A DNA stretch of 41,384 nucleotides from Nemertoderma westbladi. Taxonomy: Eukaryota > Xenacoelomorpha > Nemertodermatida > Nemertodermatidae. The notes under the pieces are model-generated. The model saw only the letters and a list, made by a program, of their open reading frames with translations. It was not told the origin of the DNA and searched no databases. Below, one piece after another: positions 30,424 through 40,310 of the stretch. The stretch is from positions 1 through 41,384 of the forward strand of contig JAUCBJ010004567.1 in assembly GCA_032718475.1 (NCBI GenBank). The letters are read 5' to 3'. Position numbers and translations under genes: made by a program. Each line of letters opens with the position of its first letter. Position 1 is the first letter of the stretch.

Positions 30424-31590
30424 TTATTTACCACACATCTATTCAACGTACAAAATGGGAAGCAACGAAAATTGTTGAAAAAAGGAAATGTTGTGAAAAA
30501 ATGGTGAAGCTTTTAGATGATAATGCTAAGCTAAGAAGTATACCATTCAACTTAAGAACTACTGATGCAAATAGAGCAAAATTATAAGCAATGGATGATC
30601 GATTGAAAACAACATTTCAACTGTGGCCATGTAATGCTAATCTGAAAGATGCTGAAGATTCTGCATTTTTAGATTCAATGAAAGGTGATAGATTGTCTTC
30701 TTTAGGACCACATGATAAACTACTTGCTGAAAAGACCAAGAGATGTGAAAATAGAGCTCAGAAGTTGTTGTCTAGACAAAATACATTACAACATGAACGC
30801 GACTTAAGTATTCCAATCCAGGATGAGTCTAGCAGCTTTGTTGAAGAAGGAGGCCACTGTAGTGACTCTAATACTGATAGTGATGATAGTGAAGGGATCC
30901 CAGATATTGAAACTATTAGTAGGAACGCGAAATCACCATCGACAACGTAAAGGAACATATGGGTATTTCACTCATGATATCTTGAAAAGATCCAAGTTGG
31001 TCTCTGTAGCAACCCGACTTAAAATGACTCCAACCCAACAATCTGCCTATTCTAAAGCGCTAATCAAAGAGGCTGGTGGAGATGTATCCAAAGTTTCCAC
31101 CTCATATGCATCCGTTGACCATGCACGTCATGTATATGTAAAGACATTGCAGATGCAACAAAAATAAATTGGTTATCCCCACATTTAGCAACACTATTCT
31201 GGGATTCCAAACTATTGCCCAAACTTAACAATCCATATGTGTTGGAAGAACGTCTCAGTGTCTTAGTGGGAGATTCAAAAGACATGAAATTACTAGGTGT
31301 CCCTTCTTACCAACCAGACACACATCAATCTTCAGGTTCTATTATAGCTAATCTAACAGTTGATCTTTTAGAGTCCTGGAAATGTTCTGACAATATTGTA
31401 AACATGACATTCGATACCACAGCTACTACACAACCACAGGACATATAACTGCTGCTTGTGTATCAATTCAACAACGGCTTGGTAGAGCCTTATTGTGGTC
31501 AGGATGTCGTCACCAAATTGGGGAATTAATACTAAATCATGTCTTTGAAGATTTACATATTGAAAATCGCAAATACAACCTACAGTGTAC

Positions 31591-31809
31591 CGGTAATTGG
31601 TAAATATCTACCGAATAATATGTACCAGTTCGAAAGGATTAAAAAAAAACGATTTTTAGTTTAAGCAATTTCGCCCCCCTAGTGGTAGAATGCTGACTGT
31701 TTACCGCACACCCAATCACGCAACCTCTGGTGTAGTAGATCTTTGCTAAGTATCAGCTCGATAGGATTAATAACAACAAAATAATAATATATTCATTGTT
31801 TATATGTTT
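31591..31809. other. Sequence between the transposon remnant and a small LINE-A copy
   Basis: Nothing is recognised beyond an A-run near 31642. A CTAGTGGTAGAA stretch precedes the 10-bp target duplication of the next element. Confidence 0.4.
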
Positions 31810-31819
31810 TAACATCCAT

Positions 31820-32084
31820 GATGACTTAGGAGTACTCTCAGAAACACTAGAGGGAGCCCAACGGCTCATCAGCTCATTAAAACATGCTGCTTCTAGTGTT
31901 GGTCTTTTTATTAACTCCAGAAAGACCAAAATTTTGACAGTTAACTTTGAAAGTCCTCAGCAAGTCTCTGATCGGATGAGCATAAGCTCATAGTGATAGG
32001 GAGTTGTGGCATTGCAATTTTGTCGATAAGCCGGCACAGCATTCTTAAAAATGCAGCTGCAATGCAGCATGCCGATCCTAGTAG
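31820..32084 (+). mobile_element. LINE-A mini-copy with internal deletion
   Basis: A 265-bp plus-strand copy flanked by TAACATCCAT at 31810-31819 and 32085-32094, a 10-bp target duplication. It begins in the palm just after FADD (DDLGVLSETLEGAQRL) and runs to SDRMSISS. It then jumps at about 31991 directly to the last codons (GDRELWHCNFVDKPAQHS) and the 3' UTR with a TAGTAG tail. About 0.8 kb of LINE-A sequence is absent at the junction. The flanking duplication shows that the element inserted as one unit. Confidence 0.9.
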
Positions 32085-32099
32085 TAACATCCATAGATT

Positions 32100-33130
32100 G
32101 TATAAATTATTAAGTAATTTAAACAGGACTTAGGATGACCCAACTTTATAGCAAATGGAGTGGAAAAAATGAATTCACCACCAGCGGGGATTGAACCTAG
32201 ATAGAAACCGTTGGTACCAACATGCGGTTTGAAGGGCGGAGTGGTAGAGAACCTGGGATTGGGATGCTGCTGCTTTTAAAGCTTCCAACAATATATACCC
32301 TATTAACGCTATATTCTTGGCAGGTTACCTAATTATTGTAAGTGCACATTCATCGAATAAATAATATACCCAATATCATTGAATTGGATTGGTAAATAAA
32401 AAACAACTATTTACTTTATTTACCTGACCGTGCAAGAATTCAATAACTATTTACATTATTGTGTGCAAAGTAGCACTTTGCAGCGTTATGACCCGAGTTT
32501 ATTTATGTACCGAGCGAGCGCAGCGAGGAGGTGTACATAAATAAACAAGGGTATTTAACGCTGAAAAGTGACCTTTGCAAGCAATGATGTATCTAATTCT
32601 GTTACATTATGTCAACTTATCAGCGTTCGGTATGTGAAAAAAGGATTTTATGGATGCTCATTTATACATTTTTATGAATCGAATTATCGAATATTAGTGA
32701 ACTAGGTACACTGGTACAGTATTAATTATACATTTAAATCTAATTAAAGTTTATTGTAGTTATCTCATACATGAATATGATAAAGCTTTGATCCATCGTC
32801 GACTGAAGCAAACTGAGTCACCGTCTGTGTCCGTTCAGTTTTACTGAACACTGTCGCCGTATTTTCTTTGCTAATTTTCTCTAAAGTGTTTCTATAGGAC
32901 GTTTCAACATAATGGAATACAGTACCACGTTAAACAATTATTTACATACAGTAGCTAGTCCCATGACTGCAAACTGGATAAAGCAGCACTCATTAACATA
33001 AATGGAAATGATACATTCTGGAATACGGTAATTAAAGTTGTTTCCATGTCATTGATTACTTTGCAGCATTCCGTCCTATAGGCCGCAACGCTGCAAAGTA
33101 GTACTTTGCAGCGTTACGAGTAATTCACCA
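32100..33130. other. Non-coding block with short palindromes
   Basis: AACGCTGCAAAGTA-G-TACTTTGCAGCGTT is a perfect 29-bp palindrome at 33088-33116. A related GCAAAGTAGCACTTTGCAGC is at 32465-32484. Between them, TTTATTTATGTACC and GGTGTACATAAATAAA (32499-32546) flank GAGCGAGCGCAGCGAGGA. The two copies of ACTTTGCAGCGTTA suggest an undefined repeat. A B-box-like GGTTCAATCCCC (minus, near 32188-32199) lacks a correctly placed A box. No gene. Confidence 0.5.
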
Positions 33131-34689
33131 GAACGCTGCTGTTAAGTTGACATAATGTAACAAAAGACTTATAAAGAGTTTGTTTTGTTGGCTGGACGAA
33201 TGTCTAAGTAACCAAATGGAATCAAATGAAAAATATGTTACGATATGAGTATATTTCGGGCAATAGCCCTTTATCAACTCAACGTCAATTTGTTTGAAAT
33301 AAATCTGCACGTTAACAGGAAAACTAGTATGACAGTATGATGCAGTAAGATGCAGCTACCGGTAGGCTCTGTACAGCTGTCGGAAATGCGTGCTTCCCAT
33401 TGGATGAAACGGAACTCCAAATTTTAAGGGGGTTAACTACAGTACTAAGTTTGAAAAAGGATGTGCACCAAAAGGATAAATAACTACTAACTACTTTAAT
33501 AGGAAAAATTGTACCAAGAGAATGAGTATATATGAAAATAGAAATATGCGCGAACGGAGAACTTATTCTTTATTCTTTAACCTATCCCATCCATTGGTCA
33601 ATTTAAATACTGTACGTACTAATTGTTAATTCGCTATGGATATGTTAGACCACTTGCCTAATGTTAATACCAATTATTATTAGATTCTGTATTATGATTA
33701 CAATATTCATAATTTGGGAAGTCTAGTCCAAAGCTATTCCGACGGACAAATGTGACTGACTTTCCGAACATATTGACCTACTACTACTACTGAAGACTCG
33801 TGTATCTGTTGGTAAGCCGTTAAAAAATGTAATGCATTGCTTTTAGTTATTTTTTCGTAAAGCAAACTAGAAGAATGCGAGGAAACCTCGACACAAAAAA
33901 TATTTTATAAAATAATAAATTATTTTTTTAAACTTTGCTGGGTAGGCCTTGTTATATAAATTATTTTCTTCACTTTTGCCAAATTGTATTGAATGTCTAT
34001 TGGCTGATTGTAACTCCAAACATTATTTCAGAGTATGGTTGATGATTTCTGTGCCATGGTTGGTTGAACTTATCTAAGCTTTATTGTTCGCGTCGCATTG
34101 GCCTCAGAACTAAAACATTTCCCGACGTTTCTCAAAATAATATGTTTGACCTTGGAAATAAGTATGGCGTGACATTAAACCACAGACAATCTGAGGTTTC
34201 TCCACTATCATAAGAAACCGAAAGAATATTAAAACATATCGCAGTGAAAAATACAATTTTGAGGCTTTTGACGGTCACTGTTGAGTTGTCGAGAGGGGGA
34301 TCTTTCTTTCGATTCATCCCCCACCCGGGAAAAATCGACGCAAATAACTTCTGACAATTTCCAAAAATATAACTGTACTGTATATGTATAATGTTCTGTT
34401 CTCTATACTGTTTTGCTTTTTTGTTGTTTATTTATTGTTAATCACAACAAGCCAATTAAGGCTATTGTTGATAGCCAAGTAGTATACCATCTGCACGCTA
34501 AAATACCGAAGTACGTATTCATTCATCTAGAAAATATATACATAGATGAAACCAGTACGAACATAATATATATTATATATAAATAATAACAATCTAAATC
34601 GACAAACAACACATTCTCACTCACACCACAAACATTCAACACATGTAATACGTACTAACTAGGTTTTAGCTTCCAGTCGTAAATTTAAG
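33131..34689. other. Non-coding sequence
   Basis: I see no supported gene, RNA or terminal repeat over this 1.5 kb; the short open frames look random. TATATATTATATATA (34568-34580) is simple sequence. Confidence 0.4.
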
Positions 34690-36015
34690 ACCCAAACTTT
34701 GGGTATAAAAACACCCAAACTGCTTAATTTTGCAATTATTAATTATTATTAATTTATTAATATGCTTGAGCATGTGGAAGACTTCTGTTACCTGGGATCA
34801 TGGATCCGGAAGTCAGGTGAGGACCTTCGAATACGTAAGGGAAAGGCATGGGCAGCCTTGAATAGGCTTTCCAGGATTTGGAAGTCACCAAGAATTAATC
34901 GGAAACTTAAGATCCGATTATTTAGAGCAGCAGTAGTTCCAGTACTCCTCTATGGGAGTCCATGCTGGGCTCTAACTGCTGAGGAAATCAAATCTCTGGA
35001 AGGTACATTCATAAGAATGCTACGCCGGGTTCATTGTGTCAAGTACAATGCACACATCTCCAACCAGTAACATTGGAGGTGTCTCATAGGTTCCCCCAAG
35101 CTTGACACTAGAACAAAATCGCCTCCGCTTTGCAGGACATTGCTTTCGCCGTGAGGACCAGCCAGTGCATAATCTTGTACTTTGGCAGCCTCATGGAGTG
35201 AATAAGCATGGTGGACAGCCCATGACTTTCTTGAGACGCATCTTAAAGGACACTGGCCTTGAATATGCGGATGATCTAGCAAATGTCATGGGTGATAGGG
35301 AGTTGTGGCGGTGCAATTTTGTCGACAAGCAGGCCCAGCATTCTTAAAAATACAGCTGCAATGCAGCATGCCTATCCTAGTAGTAGTAATTTTGCAATCC
35401 GACATCAGACTAAGGAGTTCAAGAAATTTAAACGATGAAGGATTTCTTCTATGATATCTTACTGCCAAAAATTGAATGCGTAGATCATGATAGAGCGGAC
35501 ATTTAAGTACAAAGTGGTATTCATCCTCCACTTCTTGGAGATTATAGAGCTGGCATAATCTATGGTTACGTGGTACGTTATTCCAACGTCCGTATTCAAT
35601 TTGTAGATCTTGTGAGGAACACCTTAGGCGGCTAACAGTCTTACACAGTGTAGGGTAACCACTAAGTGAGTTTAAGTAGTTTTTCGCCCCAAACACCCTC
35701 TTGAAATACCAAATACCCTTGGAAGAATTTTCTTTCGCACTCCACCAAGACTGAATGAAGTTATCCTGCAATGTACGTTCTAGAGATTTAACAAACATTT
35801 TATTACAGCTGACCGACTGGTTGTCCCACGGCCAACTTTTACCAGACTTATTAAGCAGATCGCGCACACCAGAAACCCAGTTACTGTTTTTGAAAGTCAG
35901 ACAATCCTGAAGTAGCATGAGATACGCCTGCTTGACTAAACGCGAGTCTGGTAAATTAATAATTTTAATCCAATATTTTATTATACGAATAATAACGTGG
36001 CGCTGTAACAACATT
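34690..36015 (-). pseudogene. LINE4 C-terminal domain, split by LINE-A
   Basis: The minus-strand frame from 36014 to 35391 (208 codons) contains IIRIIKYWIKI, SRLRCSSQDLQIEYGRW and EDEYHFVLKCPLYHDLR (C172). This is the C-terminal domain found downstream of the reverse transcriptase in a group of invertebrate LINEs. The first Cys pair is damaged (C154-x2-L). Reading would continue across the LINE-A insertion at 34690-34724 to a stop near 34677. The element is 5'-truncated near 36015, so no palm remains. ATG at 36014 is not its start. Confidence 0.75.
34761..35386 (+). mobile_element. LINE-A 3' copy inserted in LINE4
   Basis: A plus-strand LINE-A 3' end of about 626 bp, from MLEHVEDFCYLGSWIRKSG to CNFVDKQAQHS, followed by the UTR and TAGTAG tail. 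TAATTTTGCAAT occurs at 34725-34736 and 35387-35398 (12-bp duplication). Between the left duplication and the element lies a 24-bp AT-only filler, 34737-34760, made of ATTAATTATT-like motifs. A small deletion after HISNQ (35069) shifts the frame; it then continues as LEQNRLRFAGHCFRRED. Confidence 0.9.
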
Positions 36016-36239
36016 CCCTAAATTGATCATGGGATGAAAACATCCCTAAATTGATAATTGAGAGTATTGATACGAGATATGTATTAATTCGCCGAGCTGG
36101 TATTGGTTCCAGTTTTAAATTTAATAATAATTTAAATTATTGTCAAGCAAGAGAAGTAAAAAGCTTGCCGGTGGGTATGCAAGGACCAAAATAAGTAAAA
36201 TACTAAAAAGCAACTGGAACTAATCTAAAAAATTTCGAG
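36016..36239. other. Short non-coding stretch
   Basis: AT-rich, with a direct repeat of 'catccctaaattgat' (near 36012 and 36041). No gene. Confidence 0.4.
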
Positions 36240-36790
36240 TAGCCGATAGGTGTAGTTGTAGCGCCCACCCCTACTTTCGGGATGCAGATAGGAGTAGCGA
36301 CCACCCCAACCTTCGGGATGCAGATAGGAGTAACGCCCACCCCTACCTTCGGGTAGCAGATAGCAGTAGCGCCAACCCCTACCGTCGGGTAGCAGATAGG
36401 AGTAGCGCCCCCCCCCCCCCCCCCCCACGTTCGGGTAGCAGATAGGAGTAACGCCCATCCCTACCTTCAGGTAGCATAATATAGGAGTAGCGCCAACCCC
36501 TACCTCGGGTAGCAGATAAGAGTAGCCCACCCCCCCCCCCCCCCCCCCCCCCCCCACGTTCGGGTAGCTGTTAGGAGTAGTGCCCACCTCTACCTTTGGG
36601 TAGCAGATAGGAGTAGCACCCACCCCTCCCTTTGGGTAACAGATAGGAGTAGCGCCCTCTCCCACCCCCCCCCCCCCCCCCCCCCCCCACGTTCGGGTAG
36701 CAGATAGGAGTAGTGCCCACCTCTATCTTCGGGTAGCAGATAGGAGTATCGCCTACACCTAACTTCGGGTCGCAGCAAATGCAAGAGGCA
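36240..36790. repeat. 36-bp minisatellite with poly-C tracts
   Basis: About 14 tandem units of CTTCGGGTAGCAGATAGGAG plus TAGCGCCCACCCCTAC (36 bp). In three units the CCCACCCC part has expanded into C-runs of 19 (36408-36426), 26 (36530-36555) and 24 (36665-36688). A multiple of three keeps an open frame on the minus strand repeating GRYSYLLPEGRG, but I consider it a by-product. Confidence 0.93.
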
Positions 36791-36799
36791 CTTTCGAGT

Positions 36800-37190
36800 C
36801 ACCTCCGGCTTCGGCCGACAGTTTGCTTCTGCCTTTTTTGTAACCAGTACTTGGGCAGAAACATGGCTAATTACTTAATTATAACCAATTTAAGTGGAAT
36901 TCGATAATTGCTTCCTGGTGTACTAGCGCCCCAATACAAAAGATCCCGCCATCCGGCAGGATGGCACAAAGAATTGAAAAATGCAATTTAAGTTAATCAA
37001 TAGGTCCTCATACGGTAGACACACCTCTGGGACGCATTCACACACGGCAGTCAATAACGTTTCAATATAATTTACACATAGGAAATTCATAATGGACTTC
37101 CGGTCACATCAGGCTGGCTGTGTAAAATATGTTGATAATAGAAAACTGTTATTAATAAAATTGCCTCAATGTCCTTTCTATAGGTGAAGA
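36800..37190. other. Non-coding sequence
   Basis: GCCATCC-GGCA-GGATGGC, a small hairpin, is at 36948-36965. Nothing else recognised. Confidence 0.4.
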
Positions 37191-37310
37191 TACGAGATTT
37201 ATGATTGCGTTATGTGTCCGAGGGGAAAAAATGAATGCATAAGACATACTTTTTGTAAGGCAGATCAACGACGCTTACGGGCAACTCGTAAACAGTCCGG
37301 ACCAAAATGA
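37191..37310 (+). CDS. Possible small Cys-rich terminal exon
   Basis: A 39-codon frame with a CVMC...C...C arrangement (C-x2-C-x6-C-x5-C) and a basic tail ends at a TGA (37308-37310). It follows a pyrimidine stretch with AG sites (TGTCCTTTCTATAG at 37170-37183, and GTGAAG at 37184-37189). No ATG; it would have to be a 3' exon. I find no partner exon within the window. It may be chance or a decayed zinc-finger. Confidence 0.2.
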   Translation, partial: YEIYDCVMCPRGKNECIRHTFCKADQRRLRATRKQSGPK

Positions 37311-37789
37311 AAGAATGGGTGGCATTCAGTGATATCTAGACGACATTACAAAGAAGTAATGACCAATTGAAATTCAAATTTTCAGATTATGGAGTTCTTT
37401 ATTCATCTGACTGATGTATTTTTATTCAAATTCCTAAATAATTATTTCCTGAGAAAATATTCCAGTAATTAGATGGTTAACTTTTTCACATTCAACTATA
37501 ACTATATTCAATTACTTGACAGAAATAATTGCCATCAGGAAACGAATATAATTTTTTCCTTAAATTGCTCTGTAAATAATGAGATTGTATTGAGTTTATA
37601 TTTAATTTGTTCGCCACAATAGAGTATCTGGACGATTTAGCGTTTCTCTTTACAGAGAAACTACGATAAAATATACTATTAATCTGATTGATATAAATGA
37701 ATAGTTTTAATTGTATCGTACCTGTGTCTCATCATTTGTCACAAAGTCACCCACGATCTAATTGTACAGATGCAATAGGTCGTACCCCT
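37311..37789. other. Non-coding sequence
   Basis: AT-rich, no supported feature. Confidence 0.4.
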
Positions 37790-37875
37790 TTCATTTAATT
37801 TCATTCCCGGCTTATGGCCCGATGACTATATTATTCTATTAATAATGAAATAAAAATGGTCGTGCACTGATTAAA
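37790..37875 (-). mobile_element. Solo 3' end of LINE2 family, antisense
   Basis: Reading the minus strand: AATCAGTGCACGACC, then ATAATATAGTCATCGGGCC, ATAAGCCGGGAATGAAAT and TAAATGAAA. These follow the same order as 9251-9325 at the LINE2 3' end, with about 75 bp alignable. It is a very short, 5'-truncated insertion. Confidence 0.78.
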
Positions 37876-37990
37876 CACGTTCGTGGGTCCCTCGCGCAGC
37901 ACGAGGCTCAGTTATGAGATACAAATTAAAATTGAGCGATTAGGGACCTATATCACAAAATCTGTGTTTAGGAAATTAACCAAACCGCAA
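37874..37990 (+). repeat. Dispersed repeat, copy 2
   Basis: AACACGTTCGTGGGTCCCTC, GCGCAGCACGAGGC, ATACAAATTAAAAT and TATCACAAAATC match copy 1 at 20718-20835. It abuts the LINE2 3' end directly. Confidence 0.7.
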
Positions 37991-38815
37991 AGTGTTTTAG
38001 CACAATCTAACAAGTACGTTTCAGTTTGAACGGATCGTAACGGAATGTGTCAAGGATGCTATATTCATTCGATATACAATCATATATTAATTAATCCGCT
38101 AGGTTGTGATCAAATTGTTATTCTGCAATTTCGTACTAACCACAACCAGTGCACAGTACAGCAGTACCGTACCGGTAGGCCAATGTCATTACTTCGGAGT
38201 CTCTAGCGGATCCCCAATTAAATTAAATGTCTTAACTTTTCAATTTCGTAAAAGATAGACTTGATGATTCTCGACAAGAAACCAAAATTTCTGCTCTGGA
38301 AAATGCGGCGTTCCCATGAAATTTTAACATTTTCTAAGAACCACATAATCTGTCATAGCTGACGTCAAACTGCATGATTTTCACCAAAAATTTTAATTTT
38401 CTACACTTTCCCTCTACTACTTACCTACTAAGTTTGGTTCAATTCCGAACGAGCGATGCAGAGAAATTCGCGTTCAAACATTTACCAGACAGAGAGACAG
38501 GCGGATGGACGGACCTTTAACGGATGATTAAGTGTGATGGATTAACGAGTTGGACAAAACTGACTGATAATGTCAATTATACTAAGAATAATATGATGGA
38601 AAAACTTACATTTTTATTGTGACAAATACGGTGGTGATTAACGGCCAATTTCAATTTCCAATATATGCAGTAAATTACATTTCATTTAGACAAAAAAATG
38701 TAATAATGAATATCCTAATTTCTCATTTTCATAAAAAAAAAAATTAATTTCATTTCTCATTTTCATTAAAAAATACCGGCAAAACTTAACCTAAACACTC
38801 ACAAAATGCACTTCT
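37991..38815. other. Non-coding sequence
   Basis: An 'aagtttggttcaattccg' followed by 'cagagagacaggcggatgga' at 38430-38515 resembles a GACAG-type microsatellite module near 22100-22190. An A-run (38734-38743) and 'atttctcattttcat' duplicates are near 38715-38770. No gene. Confidence 0.45.
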
Positions 38816-38817
38816 CA

Positions 38818-39934
38818 TAATGTACATTGAGCGAATTGTGCGAGTGTTATGCGAATTATCTACCAATGTCTGTATCTGATTGTTGTGAGGACTTATTGAG
38901 CAATTACTTCTTCTTAGGATATGGTAGCTCAGAAGTAGCGACTACATTAGACAAGCAACACTCGATAAAATTATCATCAAGAACTGTGGGAAGACGCCTC
39001 AATGATTTGGGTTTAACAAAATCTAACCTGTCTGCTGATTTAGAAAATATTTTTCTGCCATCCAAGGAAAACCGCCTTGTGGATATCGGAAGATGAAGAG
39101 GCTTCTTCTCAGAAAGCATGGACTATTTGTAAGAGAAGAAATAGTTGCTGCAATACAGAAAGCAATTAACCCCGAATTGGTCCATCAAAGGATTGGGAAC
39201 AAACTAGTCAGACGTACCTACAGAGCAGAAGGTCCCAACTATATCCACCACATAGATGGTTGGGATAAACTTAAACCTTATGGACTGACTGTACAGTGTA
39301 CACGGCTGTATTGATGGGTACAGCCGGAAACTTATATGGGCTGAAGTGCGGCTCTATTAATAATGAACCTTACGTTATAGGATATTACTTTGTAGAAACT
39401 TTATTAAAACTCGGCGTCCTACCTCACCTTGTTCGTTCGGATCGGGGAACGGAGAATGTGAATGTAGAAACTATTCAAAGATATATGTGCGCATTTCATA
39501 GCGATAGTAGAGCCATATTCGATACTGTATACCTTTATGGTAAGTCTTCAAGGAACCAGCGCATAGAGGCGTATTGGAGCAAGTTCCCGCAGCTCATGGG
39601 GATAAACCAATGGCTTAAACACTTTAGTGTATTGGATGTTGCAGGTATAATTGATACATCTAATTGTCTGCACATTGAGATTATGCGGTATGTTTACTTA
39701 GACTTTTTTCAGTGGATATTAGACCTGATAGTGGAACTTTGGAACAGCTACAGACTACGAAAATGTGGCGCGGTAGTGACGAGTGGGAAGCCAGATGTTT
39801 TGTTCCTCGATGAGCCAAACTATCTCCATGCAGTTACAAACTCTAATGATTTAGAAGTTATGTCTGTCTTTGTACATGATAGACCACCATGTCTTCCGAG
39901 CGTTATTCTGAGCGGATGGCACATTCACAAGATT
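38818..39934 (+). pseudogene. DDE integrase-like transposase, frameshifted
   Basis: The first frame (38818-39095) holds an N-terminal helix-turn-helix-like stretch, SSEVATTLDKQHSIKLSS, RTVGRRLNDLGL. The second (39093-39295) reads KHGLFVREE and GPNYIHHIDGWDKLKPYGL, giving catalytic D1 (39255-39257). A piece in the third frame (39300-39354) reads VHGCIDGYSRKLIWAE. The last frame (from about 39350) has LVRSDRGTENV (D2, 39440-39442) and NQRIEAYW (E, 39566-39568), about 62 and 42 residues apart. This matches the retroviral-integrase-type core family with 'HxDGxDKLKP'. LINE-A cuts it at 39935. Confidence 0.78.
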
Positions 39935-40310
39935 GCTACGCCGGGTTCATTGTGTCAAGTACAATGCACACATCTCCAACCAGACACTATATAACATTGG
40001 AGGTGTCTCATTGGTTCCCCCAAGCTTGACACTAGAACAAAATCGCCTCCGCTTTGCAGGACATTGCTTTCGCCGTGAGGACCAGCCAGTGCATAATCTT
40101 GTACTTTGGCAGCCTCATGGAGTGAATAAGCATGGTGGACAGCCCATGACTTTCTTGAGACGCATCTTAAAGGACACTGGCCTTGAAGATGCGGATCATC
40201 TAGCAAATGTCATGGGTGATAGGGAGTTGTGGCGCTGCAATTTTGTCGATAAGCCGGCACAGCATTCTTAAAAAAGTAGCTGCAATGCAGCATGCCGATT
40301 CTAGTAGTAG
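39935..40310 (+). mobile_element. LINE-A 3' copy at the end of the integrase-like gene
   Basis: A plus-strand LINE-A 3' end from LRRVHCVKYNAHISNQTLYN to CNFVDKPAQHS and the UTR with TAGTAGTAGTAGTA tail. Its protein frame is intact (39933-40271). I could not find a target duplication. The integrase-like frame runs on into it antiparallel to nothing and out of phase, adding about 20 unrelated residues up to 39994. Confidence 0.88.

Larger units (their letters stand above)
28653..31590 (+). pseudogene. Unrecognised DNA-transposon protein, split by LINE-A
   Basis: The plus-strand frame before LINE-A ends SRLPNCEQVLFCLIYH at 28783. After LINE-A it resumes in frame from 30423 with LIYHTSIQRTKWEATK and continues to 30585, where a stop interrupts. 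The frame then goes 30591-30947 (acidic, serine-rich), shifts for 30947-31165 (TPTQQSAYSKALIKEAGG), and shifts again for 31165-31440 (VNMTFDTTATT). After a last shift near 31440 it reads GHITAACVSIQQRLGRALLW and SGCRHQIGELIL. The Asp of FDTT followed by a CRH motif resembles the D and C-x-x-H blocks of RNase H-like transposases; that assignment is inference. Dead by multiple frameshifts. Confidence 0.6.

Noticed and set aside
32180-32260. A further tRNA-derived SINE on the minus strand
   Set aside because: A B-box-like GGTTCAATCCCC exists, but the only A-box-like motif lies about 16 bp from it, too close.
36225-36802. Two tyrosine/glycine-rich repeat proteins on the minus strand
   Set aside because: Both are translations of the 36-bp minisatellite and its poly-C runs; no start context or splice evidence.
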